Source: Silvimonas iriomotensis
GTDB taxonomy: Bacteria; Pseudomonadota; Gammaproteobacteria; Burkholderiales; Chitinibacteraceae
DNA length: 64,000 bases
Direction of reading: 5' to 3'
Assembly (NCBI RefSeq): GCF_014645535.1
Contig: NZ_BMLX01000002.1
Span: 124,001 to 188,000 of the forward strand
The notes below the pieces were generated by a model, which saw only the letters and a program-made list of their open reading frames with translations, was not told the DNA's origin and did no database searches. Below are positions 1 to 8,200 of the stretch, in pieces; the first letter of the stretch is position 1, and every line of letters starts with the position of its first letter. The translations under genes were made by a program, and so were the position numbers.

Positions 1-1
1 T

Positions 2-349
2 GCCGCCGCCCAGGATGCGGTGCAACTGGCGCAGAGCGCAACGCAGGCAGCCGCGGCGGCCAGCAAACCTGGCGGCAGCAGCAACTTCAAGATTCCGGGC
101 TCGGGTAATGGCGGCGGCGGCATGAGTGCCAGCGACAAAGCGCTGGTCGAGGCCGTTGCGCTCAGTCTGCAGCAACTGGTGGCGCTGGTGAAAATGCATC
201 TGCGCGGCAAGAACAAGGACATCCAGAGCGCCGAGTCATCCATCAAGGACGCGGTCAAAACCGCCGAAGGCGCCACCACGGGCGCTGGCACCATCAGCGT
301 GGCCCTGGGCAATGTGGGCGGCGATGCGGGCACGGGTAGTGGCCAGTAA
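2..349 (+). CDS. Unidentified protein, C-terminal part (5' end outside window)
   Basis: The reading frame is open to the left edge, so at least 115 residues of the C-terminus are present and the real start lies upstream; a GTG at position 20 is an internal possibility. The visible part begins Ala/Gln-rich, has a Ser/Gly-rich linker with a poly-Gly run, then a probably helical segment with hydrophobic heptads (LVEAVALSLQQLVALV), and ends in a Gly/Thr-rich tail. I do not recognise the family. The low-complexity Ala/Gly content resembles secreted or surface-associated proteins, but no signal sequence can be judged from a fragment. Confidence 0.6.
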   Translation, partial: AAAQDAVQLAQSATQAAAAASKPGGSSNFKIPGSGNGGGGMSASDKALVEAVALSLQQLVALVKMHLRGKNKDIQSAESSIKDAVKTAEGATTGAGTISVALGNVGGDAGTGSGQ

Positions 350-355
350 GCCGCC

Positions 356-1243
356 CTAGTCTGTCTGTTCCAGCAGTGCGACGAAATTGGCGACCAGGGG
401 CGAAGTGTTCTGCACCCGGGTCGCCAAAGAGGCACTGGTCATGGCGCCGGCATCCGCCAGCGGCAGATAACAGACCCCTTCCACCCGCACGCAAGACAGG
501 GGCGCCGGCAAGATGCTGACCCCCAGCCCCGCCGCCACCAGCCCGATCAGCGTGGTGCCTTCACGCGCCTCTTGCACTACGTCCGGCACAAAGCCCGCGT
601 CGTGGCAAAGGCGCTGGATATGCCGGTAAATACTGGTCCCGGCGGATTCCGAATACATCACAAACGGTTCCTGCGCCAGTTGCTGCAGCCGCACCGTATC
701 CTGGCCGGCCAACGGGTGATCATCCCGCAGCGCCAGTACCAGCGGGTCTTCAGTCAGGTGCCGCAGGATCACGTTGTCCGGCACTTGCACATCAGAGGTA
801 CGCACCATGCCGATATCCACGGTGCCATCAGCGACTGCCGCCATTTGCTGCACGGTCATCATCTCGCGCAGCGTCAGGTGTACGTGCGGGTAGCGCTGGC
901 GGAAGCGGTAAATCAGTCGCGGCAAAAAGCTGGTAAAAGGCAGCGACGGCGTGAAGCCGATGATCAGCTCACCCACTTCACCTCTGGCCGCACGGCGGGC
1001 GTCTTCGGCGGCATCGGCGGTTTGCTGCAAGATGCTGCGCGCGCGCACCAGAAAGCGCTCCCCGGCGGGCGTCAGCGCCACTTTACGGCGGCTGCGGGCA
1101 AAGAGTTCCACGCCCAGTTCCGCCTCCAGCGCCTGAATCTGCTGGCTCAGCGGCGGTTGGCCAATATGGAGTTTTTCGGCGGCGCGGGTGAAGTGCAATT
1201 CCTCGGCCACAGCAACGAAGTAACGCAGATGTCGCAGTTCCAT
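356..1243 (-). CDS. LysR-family transcriptional regulator
   Basis: The protein is 295 aa, the normal LysR length. An N-terminal winged helix-turn-helix occupies about residues 1-60 (MELRHLRYFVAVAEELHFTR, then AAEKLHIGQPPLSQQIQALE), followed by a periplasmic-binding-protein-like effector domain from about residue 90. I chose the ATG at 1243 because it gives the canonical MELRHLRYF start. The frame stays open to an ATG at 1306, but the extra 21 residues are unlike the family. It diverges from the MFS gene at 1346, the usual layout in which a LysR protein controls the neighbouring exporter; E. coli ynfL/ynfM is arranged the same way. The effector is unknown. Confidence 0.93.
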   Translation of the reverse strand: MELRHLRYFVAVAEELHFTRAAEKLHIGQPPLSQQIQALEAELGVELFARSRRKVALTPAGERFLVRARSILQQTADAAEDARRAARGEVGELIIGFTPSLPFTSFLPRLIYRFRQRYPHVHLTLREMMTVQQMAAVADGTVDIGMVRTSDVQVPDNVILRHLTEDPLVLALRDDHPLAGQDTVRLQQLAQEPFVMYSESAGTSIYRHIQRLCHDAGFVPDVVQEAREGTTLIGLVAAGLGVSILPAPLSCVRVEGVCYLPLADAGAMTSASLATRVQNTSPLVANFVALLEQTD

Positions 1244-1345
1244 TGATATCTCAAACATATCAGAACATGCATAAATATATATTGGACTGGCAGTCAGCGT
1301 GAGCATAAGCTTTTGCTGTCACATGCAGCACGCCTAGGCAACATC

Positions 1346-2596
1346 ATGCAAGACCCCGCGCCACAAGCCCTTATCAAGGCCGGTACCCCGGCCTACCGTC
1401 GTACCAATATCGCCCTCTTCCTCGGCGGTTTTTCCACCTTCTGGTTGTTGTACTGGGTGCAGCCCCTGCTGCCCATGTTCTCACGCGTATTCGGCCTTTC
1501 CCCGGCCGCCAGCAGCGTGGCGCTGTCCATTTCCACGGGTGGTCTGGCGCTGGCGCTGATCCCGGCCAGTTTTATCTCTGACCGCTTTGGCCGCAAGCCG
1601 GTCATGTGCACCGCCATGTTTGCCGCGGCGACACTGACTTTCCTGAGTGCCTTTGCCCCCGGCTTTGGCAGCCTGCTGGTGTTCCGTATCTTGTGCGGCG
1701 TGGTGCTGGCCGGCCTGCCCGCCGTGGCCATGGCGTATCTGGCGGAGGAAATCGACCCGCTGTCGCTGGGTTCATCCATGGGCCTGTATATTGCCGGCAC
1801 CGCACTGGGCGGCATGAGCGGACGCCTGGCCAGTGCCTGGGTGGCCGATTTCTTTACCTGGCGTGCTGCCGCAGGTTTTGTCGGCGGACTGGGTCTGATC
1901 GCGGCGTTTGTGTTCTGGCGCTTCCTGCCTGCCTCCCGGCACTTTGCGCCGCGTGCGCTGCCAATCAGCGCCGCCGGCCGCAAGGCACTGTGGCAAGCGG
2001 TCAAAGGCTTGTTTGCGGACGCCGGCCTGCCCTGGCTGTTCTTCACCGGTTTCGCGCTCATGGGTTGTTTTGTGAGCCTGTACAACTACATGGGTTTCCG
2101 GCTGGAACGCGCCCCGTTCAACCTGTCTGATTCCACCATCGGCATGATTTTCGCGCTGTATCTGGTCGGCACGTTTGCCTCGGCATGGTCGGGCAAGATT
2201 GCCGACAAAATCGGCCGCCGCCACGTGTTGTGGGGCATGAAAGTGCTGATGCTGGCCGGCCTGTTGCTGACCTTGTCAGACTGGCTGCCGCTGGTGATTG
2301 TCGGCATTGCCATGTTCACCTTTGCCTTTTTTGGCGGACACACCGTGGCCAGCAGCTGGGTGGGCCGCCGCGCCGGGCCGGCCAAGGCGCTGGGCGCATC
2401 GTTATACCTGAGCGCGTATTACCTGGGCTCTAGCCTCGTGGGCTCGCTGACCGGGCTGTTCTGGGCCGCAGATCAATGGACCGGCGTGTGCACTGCGCTG
2501 GTGTTTATCGTGCTGGTCAGCCTGAGCGTGGCGCTGCGTTTGCGCAGTTTGCAGGCCAAGCCGCTGGCTGGCGCACACCAGGCGATCGCACGATAA
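1346..2596 (+). CDS. MFS transporter, YnfM-like (12 TM)
   Basis: The protein is 416 aa with about 12 hydrophobic segments. The MFS signature DRFGRKPV sits after TM2, and a matching ADKIGRRHV lies between the two six-helix halves. The N-terminus (TPAYRRTNIALFLGGFSTF) resembles the E. coli YnfM group of putative drug or sugar exporters. An in-frame TTG exists at 1313, but the ATG at 1346 preceded by an AGG-containing stretch fits the family better. It is probably controlled by the divergent LysR protein. The substrate cannot be read from the sequence. Confidence 0.9.
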   Translation: MQDPAPQALIKAGTPAYRRTNIALFLGGFSTFWLLYWVQPLLPMFSRVFGLSPAASSVALSISTGGLALALIPASFISDRFGRKPVMCTAMFAAATLTFLSAFAPGFGSLLVFRILCGVVLAGLPAVAMAYLAEEIDPLSLGSSMGLYIAGTALGGMSGRLASAWVADFFTWRAAAGFVGGLGLIAAFVFWRFLPASRHFAPRALPISAAGRKALWQAVKGLFADAGLPWLFFTGFALMGCFVSLYNYMGFRLERAPFNLSDSTIGMIFALYLVGTFASAWSGKIADKIGRRHVLWGMKVLMLAGLLLTLSDWLPLVIVGIAMFTFAFFGGHTVASSWVGRRAGPAKALGASLYLSAYYLGSSLVGSLTGLFWAADQWTGVCTALVFIVLVSLSVALRLRSLQAKPLAGAHQAIAR

Positions 2597-2612
2597 CCGA
2601 TCGCGCCACGAC

Positions 2613-2648
2613 AAAAGGCGGGTCGCCCCAGGGCGCCCGCCTTTTTTG
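2613..2648. terminator. Bidirectional rho-independent terminator
   Basis: A GC-rich stem pairs AAAAGGCGGG with CCCGCCTTTT, extended by CGCCC/GGGCG with one bulged base, and is followed by a T-run on the + strand and an A-run on its other side. It lies between the converging ends of the MFS gene and the aldo/keto reductase gene and can serve both. Confidence 0.85.
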
Positions 2649-2662
2649 TTGCCGCGCCGGCT

Positions 2663-3643
2663 TTACCAGCGTTGATGCACGTGCGGCTTGATGTATTGCG
2701 CGTAGATATCGGCGACGGCTTTCATTTGCGCGTCGGTCAGGGCAGGCAGGTTGGCCGCACCGGCATTGCTGGCAGCCTGTGCCGGGTTTTTCGCGCCTGG
2801 AATGGCAACGGTAATGGCATCGAACATCAGAATCCAGCGCAGCGCCATTTGCGCCATCGGCACGTCACCAATCACGCCGCGCAATGCCTCCACGGCTTGC
2901 AGGCCGGTTTCATAGGGCACGCCAGAGAAGGTCTCGCCCACGTCAAACGCTTCACCGTGGCGGTTGAAATTGCGGTGATCTTCTGCAGCAAACTGGCTGC
3001 TGGCGCTGAGTTTGCCGGTGAGCAGGCCGCTGGCCAAGGGCACGCGGGCAATGATCGCCACGTTCTGCGCTTTGGCGCGGGCAAAGAAATGCTCGGCCGG
3101 GCGCTGGCGGAACATGTTGAAAATGATCTGCACGCTGCTGATGGGAAACTCCAGCGCCTTGATGGCCTCTTCCACTTTCTCGACCGACACGCCGTAGGCT
3201 TTCAGTTTGCCCTTGGCAACGAGCTTGTCCAGTGCGTCAAAGATTTCGGGGCGGTAGAAGACCTCGGTCGGCGGGCAATGCAGTTGCACCAGGTCGAGCG
3301 CATCCACTTCCAGGTTGCGCAAGGAATCGTCGATATAGCGTTCCAGCACTTGCGGCGTATAACCGGCCGACACGTGCGGGTTGATCTTGCGGCCGGCTTT
3401 GGTCGCCACCATCACGCCGTCACGGCCACGTTGCTTGAGCACGCGCGCAATCAGGCGCTCTGAGCGGCCATCGCCATAGACATCGGCCGTATCCAGGAAA
3501 TTGACGCCGGCATCCAGCGCGGCATGCAATGCGGCTTCTGCGTCCTTGTCGGATACATCGCCCCAGCTGCCGCCAATGGCCCATGCGCCAAAGCCGATTT
3601 CAGAAACGCTTCTGCCGGTATTACCAAACTGACGTTGTTGCAC
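2663..3643 (-). CDS. Aldo/keto reductase
   Basis: An NAD(P)H-dependent oxidoreductase of the AKR superfamily, 326 aa, reducing carbonyl compounds in the cytosol. The catalytic tetrad is visible: Asp51 and Tyr56 (DTADVYGDG), Lys82 (VATKAG) and His122 (VQLHCPP). The cofactor-binding C-terminal part has AIPGAKNPAQ. I prefer the GTG start at 3643 because GGAG lies 6 bases upstream and the protein then begins QQRQFGNTG, typical of this family; an ATG at 3664 has no ribosome site. Its only neighbour in the same direction is upstream and unrelated. The substrate is unknown. Confidence 0.92.
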   Translation of the reverse strand: MQQRQFGNTGRSVSEIGFGAWAIGGSWGDVSDKDAEAALHAALDAGVNFLDTADVYGDGRSERLIARVLKQRGRDGVMVATKAGRKINPHVSAGYTPQVLERYIDDSLRNLEVDALDLVQLHCPPTEVFYRPEIFDALDKLVAKGKLKAYGVSVEKVEEAIKALEFPISSVQIIFNMFRQRPAEHFFARAKAQNVAIIARVPLASGLLTGKLSASSQFAAEDHRNFNRHGEAFDVGETFSGVPYETGLQAVEALRGVIGDVPMAQMALRWILMFDAITVAIPGAKNPAQAASNAGAANLPALTDAQMKAVADIYAQYIKPHVHQRW

Positions 3644-3842
3644 AGTGTTCTCCAGGTGGGACATATGACGTTGGCGAGCAGTGTAGAAGCCTGCCCCCGA
3701 AAAAGGTATTCATTAATCTGCTGACCGGCACTGCGATATTTGCTTGCCGCCCTGTTGCATATCGCCCCCTGCGCCTTGGGCGGCGGCCTGGGGCAGCGTA
3801 TAGTGACCGCCTTTCCCGCCCCACCCGATTCTGTATCGCACC

Positions 3843-4496
3843 ATGCTGGCCGTTCTGCTGAAAGGTTTTTTGCTGTCGCTCTCGCTGTGCCTGGATATCG
3901 GCATTGTGAATACCGCCCTGATCAACACCGGCATCCGCGCCGGCGTGCGTCCGGCTTTCATGCTGGGACTAGGGTCATGCTTTGGCGATATCACCTACGC
4001 CGCGCTGTCTTTGTTTGGCCTTGCCGTGCTGTTCCAGTTCACCGCGGTGCGCTGGGTCTTGTGGCTGGGCGGTGGCGCGCTGCTGTTGTGGCTGACCTGG
4101 AAAATGGCCATGGCCGCGCTGGCTGAATCGCGCCGCCAGCAAGAAGCGCCAGACTACGATGCCACCGCCGAAGCGCAAGCCTGGTCGCCCCGGGTAGAGT
4201 TTTTGCGCGGCCTGGGCATGGCGCTGGCCTCACCGACCTCGTTGCTATGGTACGCCGCAGTAGGTGGCGCAATTATTGCGCAGGCGACCGATGGCTCGGC
4301 CTTGATGAATGGCTTGTTCCTGGGCGGCTTCTTTGCCGGCGGGCTGGCGTGGTCCGCGTTTCTGGCCGTGCTGGCGGGCAAAGGGCGGCATTTGATCGGA
4401 CACAAGCTGGCTTTGTACTGCAACGCGTTCTCTGCCGTGTTGTTCGGGTATTTTGCGATCACCGTGATTGCCGAAGGCTACCGCACGCTGCTGTAG
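3843..4496 (+). CDS. LysE-family amino-acid exporter/translocator
   Basis: A membrane protein of 217 aa with about six hydrophobic helices, typical of LysE/RhtB exporters that expel amino acids. The N-terminus (GFLLSLSLCLDIGIVNTALI) and the conserved mid-part (LGLGSCFGDITYAALSLFG) fit the family, and the ASPTSLLWYAAVGG segment occupies the position of the usual NP-containing helix. It stands alone and converges on sdaA. Export of lysine, threonine, homoserine or another compound cannot be told apart from sequence. Confidence 0.88.
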   Translation: MLAVLLKGFLLSLSLCLDIGIVNTALINTGIRAGVRPAFMLGLGSCFGDITYAALSLFGLAVLFQFTAVRWVLWLGGGALLLWLTWKMAMAALAESRRQQEAPDYDATAEAQAWSPRVEFLRGLGMALASPTSLLWYAAVGGAIIAQATDGSALMNGLFLGGFFAGGLAWSAFLAVLAGKGRHLIGHKLALYCNAFSAVLFGYFAITVIAEGYRTLL

Positions 4497-4536
4497 CCAG
4501 GCGCCAACCCTGGCTACCCTGCCGAAGTAACGGTAA

Positions 4537-5937
4537 CTAGCATTCCACGATATTCACCGGCACCTCGACAATCTCGATCGCCAGGCCGCCGCGGGCGGTC
4601 TCTTTGTAGCGGGTGTGCATATCGCGGCCGGTGTCGCGCATGGTGCGGATTACCCGGTCCAGCGAAATAAAATGGCTACCGTCCCCGCGCAGGGCCATCC
4701 GCGCGGCGTTAATGGCCTTGATCGAGGCCATGGCGTTGCGCTCGATACACGGCACTTGCACAAGGCCGCCAACCGGATCACAGGTCAGCCCCAGATTGTG
4801 TTCCATGCCGATCTCGGCGGCGTTTTCTACTTGCTGCGGCGTGCCACCCAGTACCTCTGCCAGCGCGCCCGCCGCCATTGAACAGGCCGAGCCCACTTCG
4901 CCCTGGCACCCGACTTCCGCGCCGGAGATCGAGGCGTTGAGCTTGAACAGAATGCCGATCGCCCCGGCCGTGAGCATGAAGCGGATGACGCCTTCCTCCG
5001 TCGCCCCCGGCACAAAACGCGTGTAGTAGTGCAACACTGCCGGGATAATCCCGGCCGCGCCATTGGTGGGCGCTGTCACCACCCGGCCCCCGGCGGCGTT
5101 TTCTTCGTTGACCGCCAGCGCATACAGGTTGACCCAGTCCATCACCGTCAACGGATCTGTCAGCCCGGCTTCCGGCGCGGCGGCCAGTTTGCGATAAAGC
5201 TCGCCCGCGCGGCGTTTGACTTTCATGCCGCCGGGCAAAATGCCTTCCCGTTCGCAACCGCGTTTCACACAGGCTTGCATCACCAGCCAGATCTCCAGCA
5301 AACCCTTGCGGATGCTGGCTTCGTCACGCCAGGCCAGTTCGTTTTCCAGCATGATCTGGCTGATGGTCTTGCCCTCGGCCGCACACAGCGCCAGCAACTG
5401 GGCGGCAGAAGTAAACGGGTGGCGCAACCGGGTGGCATCAGGCGGGGTAAAACCGGCGGCAATGGCCGCTTCATCCACAATAAAACCGCCACCCACTGAA
5501 AAATACGCCCGCCGTGAAAGACTGTTGCCTGCCGCGTCGAAGGCCTCAAAAATCATCCCGTTGGGGTGATACGGCAGCGCTTTGCGCTTGTGCAGGGTCA
5601 GGTGTTCCGGCTCACGAAAGGCAATCAGTTGCTGGCCCAGTACATGAAGTTGCCGGGCCTGCCGAATGGCAGCAACGCGCGCCGCCACGGTATCAACCTC
5701 GACCGTATCAGGCTCGTCACCACACAGACCCAGGATCACGGCGATGTCTGAACCGTGGCCTTTGCCGGTTGCCCCCAAAGAGCCGTACAGCTCAGCCTTG
5801 AGGCTAGCCAGTTGCGGCAAATGGCCGTCTCGCGCCAGTCGTTGCGCAAACTGGCGCGCCGCCCGCATGGGGCCAACGGTGTGGGAGCTGGATGGGCCGA
5901 TGCCCACTTTGAAGAGATCAAAAACGCTGATTGCCAT
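4537..5937 (-). CDS. sdaA: L-serine dehydratase (iron-sulfur, single-chain)
   Basis: Converts L-serine to pyruvate and ammonia with a [4Fe-4S] cluster. The protein is 466 aa from the ATG at 5937, which has an AGGG ribosome site; the frame stays open upstream to 6009. The N-terminal domain starts [20 protein letters not shown]. The catalytic domain carries Cys344, Cys386 and Cys397 in the contexts [19 protein letters not shown] and QVPCIERNA. The last residue is also Cys (NIVEC), as in the Legionella enzyme where the C-terminal cysteine enters the active site as the fourth cluster ligand. A tandem glycine riboswitch precedes the gene. Confidence 0.96.
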   Translation of the reverse strand: MAISVFDLFKVGIGPSSSHTVGPMRAARQFAQRLARDGHLPQLASLKAELYGSLGATGKGHGSDIAVILGLCGDEPDTVEVDTVAARVAAIRQARQLHVLGQQLIAFREPEHLTLHKRKALPYHPNGMIFEAFDAAGNSLSRRAYFSVGGGFIVDEAAIAAGFTPPDATRLRHPFTSAAQLLALCAAEGKTISQIMLENELAWRDEASIRKGLLEIWLVMQACVKRGCEREGILPGGMKVKRRAGELYRKLAAAPEAGLTDPLTVMDWVNLYALAVNEENAAGGRVVTAPTNGAAGIIPAVLHYYTRFVPGATEEGVIRFMLTAGAIGILFKLNASISGAEVGCQGEVGSACSMAAGALAEVLGGTPQQVENAAEIGMEHNLGLTCDPVGGLVQVPCIERNAMASIKAINAARMALRGDGSHFISLDRVIRTMRDTGRDMHTRYKETARGGLAIEIVEVPVNIVEC

Positions 5938-6041
5938 GAGCCCTGCCCTGCATGGCCGGCGCGCTGCACCGGACGGGTATCGAGGGGCTGACAACAGGGG
6001 CACCGGCAAGCAAAAGGGGCACCCGGCGCCAGCCGTGTGTT

Positions 6042-6212
6042 GCCCCCTCTGTCCTTGGTGCCTGAGAGATTACGGCCGCGCGCGGCCTTGCTTCTTCGGC
6101 GGAGCCTGCAGGCTCACTCTCCAGAGTGCCAGATTGCCGTGCAGTTCTTTTGCCTGAGAGTTTTCAGGGCGATACCCCTTCGGCGCCACATTGGTGGTCT
6201 CTCCTGCCCGGC
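6042..6212 (-). promoter_or_regulatory. Tandem glycine riboswitch in the sdaA leader
   Basis: Reading the minus strand from 6212, two glycine aptamers follow one another. Aptamer 1 has GGAGAGACC, GCGCCGAAGGGG and CTCTCAGGCAAAAG. Aptamer 2 has TGGAGAGTGAGCC, CCGCCGAAGAAGCAAGG, CTCTCAGGCACCAAGG and the closing GACAGAGG. These are the conserved blocks of the family in the right order and spacing. About 105 nt separate the second aptamer from the sdaA ATG, room for an expression platform. Whether glycine turns expression on or off cannot be decided by eye. Confidence 0.95.
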
Positions 6213-6278
6213 ATTGATTGGCTGATGGGCAATGTAGACAGCGCTTTATGCCATGTCAATGCGGGGTTTTAGCCGGCT

Positions 6279-6410
6279 TCAGATGCCGATTTGCTGGCTG
6301 ATCTGCTCACTGCGGTTATCGCCGCCGCCAGTCAGTACGGCGGTGGTGACACAGCCCCCCAGCGAGGAAGCAATCAGAACAATAGCGATGATATTGCGCA
6401 GTGTTTTCAT
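6279..6410 (-). CDS. Small lipoprotein, unknown function
   Basis: A 43-aa protein beginning MKTLRNIIAIVLIASSLGGC, a complete lipoprotein signal peptide with the lipobox LGGC, followed by only about 24 mature residues (VTTAVLTGGGDNRSEQISQQ). Its size and composition resemble entericidin-like or other tiny lipoproteins, but I cannot assign it. The frame is open further upstream, but the signal peptide fixes the start at 6410. It lies just upstream of the sdaA riboswitch on the same strand. Confidence 0.6.
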   Translation of the reverse strand: MKTLRNIIAIVLIASSLGGCVTTAVLTGGGDNRSEQISQQIGI

Positions 6411-6589
6411 GATGAGTGAGATGAAGCTTTTGCGGTTGATCAATGACTCAATCATATGACATTGACAACACAGTGAAACGTAACCATTCACGCTATCAAA
6501 CCCGGTTTGCCGATATTGCGGGCTTTGGGCACGGGGTCCACACCCCGCCCTATACTGGCTTTCATTGTGTCCAACCCCGTGGAGTCACC

Positions 6590-7492
6590 ATGAGTACCTT
6601 GCAGGAACGGCTGGGTTTCAGCGCCAGCGATCGCCTTCTGATCACCCATGCCGATGATGTCGGCATGTGCGAGGCCACCGTGTCCGCGTGGGAGTCGCTG
6701 GTCAATACCGGCCTGTTGAGTTCGGCCTCGACCATGGTGCCGTGCAGCTGGTTTCCGTATGCCGCAGAAGTGGCCGGCAAACTGGGACACAAGGCCGACC
6801 TGGGCGTGCACCTGACGCTCAATGCAGAACGCCAGCGCTATCGCTGGGCACCGCTGACAACGCATGATCCGGCCAGCGGCCTTGTGGATGAACAAGGTTA
6901 TTTCCACAATCTGGCCCGCCCCACCCATTTGCGTGGGGACCCGGCCGCCGTGCGCCAGGAACTGGCCGCGCAGATTGCCCGCGCCCGCCATTTCGGCGTG
7001 GATATCACCCATGTGGACAGCCATATGCTCACGCTGTACCACCCGGCGCTGATGCCCATCTATCTGGAGCTGGCCGAACAAACCGGCGTGCCGCCGCTGA
7101 TTCCGGAGGTCGACGGTGCGACCGTGGCCGAGATGTGCGTGATCCCGCGTGAAGAAGGCGACGCCGTTGCCAGCCAGTTCAGCCAGGCCGCCGCGGCCGG
7201 CAAAGCGCTGCTGCTGACCAGCATGGTCGGCCTGCCTTTCAACCGCCAGCTGGCGCAGGCAGAACGGCTGGCCTTTGCCTGCGACTGGCTCGATAGCCGC
7301 GGCCCGGGCGTTCACGTCATGATCGGGCACCCGGCCGACGACACCCCGGAGTTGCGCACGCTGGCACCAGACGTCGCCACGCGCGTGGCTGATCGCGTGT
7401 TGCTGGGCAGCGATGCCTTTGGCCGCGCCATTGAGGAACGCGGTTTCAAGCTGATCGGCATGCGTGCCCTGCGCGATGTCATGGCAGCCTGA
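6590..7492 (+). CDS. ChbG/YdjC-family carbohydrate deacetylase
   Basis: A 300-aa protein of the YdjC/ChbG family, metal-dependent deacetylases acting on N-acetylated sugars such as chito-oligosaccharides. The metal and active-site motif THADDVG (Asp22, Asp23) is near the N-terminus, and THVDSHM supplies further metal-binding His residues near the middle. The ATG at 6590 has a clear GGAG 6 bases upstream; the frame is open from 6443 but that extension has no ribosome site. The gene is monocistronic, so its actual substrate is not indicated by neighbours. Confidence 0.88.
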   Translation: MSTLQERLGFSASDRLLITHADDVGMCEATVSAWESLVNTGLLSSASTMVPCSWFPYAAEVAGKLGHKADLGVHLTLNAERQRYRWAPLTTHDPASGLVDEQGYFHNLARPTHLRGDPAAVRQELAAQIARARHFGVDITHVDSHMLTLYHPALMPIYLELAEQTGVPPLIPEVDGATVAEMCVIPREEGDAVASQFSQAAAAGKALLLTSMVGLPFNRQLAQAERLAFACDWLDSRGPGVHVMIGHPADDTPELRTLAPDVATRVADRVLLGSDAFGRAIEERGFKLIGMRALRDVMAA

Positions 7493-7500
7493 GCGGCCAT

Positions 7501-7531
7501 AAAAAAGGCCGTCAGCTTTGGGCTGACGGCC
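7501..7531 (-). terminator. Rho-independent terminator after the small secreted protein gene
   Basis: A perfect 10-bp stem (GGCCGTCAGC with GCTGACGGCC) followed on the minus strand by six T residues. It fits as the end of the minus-strand gene stopping at 7598 and lies back to back with the end of the deacetylase gene. Confidence 0.85.
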
Positions 7532-7597
7532 TCAAGGGTGTCGGGCTGTGACACCAATCCCCAGGAAAGACTACTCCTGACATGTGGCATGCAACTC

Positions 7598-7927
7598 TCA
7601 CTGCATACCGCATCCTTGCGGCGCCGGCGCGGTGCCAGACGCATCTCTGGACGGCGGGCGATGTTTGCCGTTGCCATCCTTGCCATTGGGGCCACCTTCC
7701 GGTGGCGGGCCATCGGGCGGCGGGCCGCGATGACCATGATGCGCAGACTGGTCCTTGCTCTCGCCGTCGTCTTTCATCTGCGGCGGCGGCCCGCAACGCC
7801 CTTGCGGTGCAGACGCGCTCCAGTCGTTATCGTTCATGGACGGCGGCGGTACGCCATCGACCGCACTGGCCACATTACTCGCGCCGACCAGCACCAGGCC
7901 GACGACGAACAGACTCACTACTTTCAT
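7598..7927 (-). CDS. Small secreted Pro/Gly/His-rich protein, unknown
   Basis: A protein of 109 aa. The first 22 residues (MKVVSLFVVGLVLVGASNVA) form a signal peptide. The mature part is low complexity, rich in Pro, Gly, Asp and His, with repeated PPP/PPPxG segments, for example GPPPDGPPPEGGPNGKDG. The start at 7927 has AGGGA 6 bases upstream. Two Cys residues occur in the mature part. It looks like a periplasmic or extracellular metal- or surface-binding protein, but I do not recognise a family. Its terminator is at 7501-7531. Confidence 0.6.
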   Translation of the reverse strand: MKVVSLFVVGLVLVGASNVASAVDGVPPPSMNDNDWSASAPQGRCGPPPQMKDDGESKDQSAHHGHRGPPPDGPPPEGGPNGKDGNGKHRPPSRDASGTAPAPQGCGMQ

Positions 7928-8200
7928 GCGCATCCCTGCATGACTGATCACGTAGACCAGGTTAACACGGCCAATGCCGGCGTATTGCATGCAGTTGTAT
8001 GCGCCAAGTGGCGGGATGGTGCTGCCGTGTACGGGCGGGTGTCGCCGGGGAGGATTGATACTGCGCGCTACAAACTGGTGTGAGCGACGTCACGCGGCCA
8101 GGTGCTTTACCGGCACTGGCAAGTGCTGGTGGCGCTGCGGAGATGACGAGACGGGATTGCGGCAGTTGCCCGGGCCAGCGCCTGCCGCATCAACTGCGGT

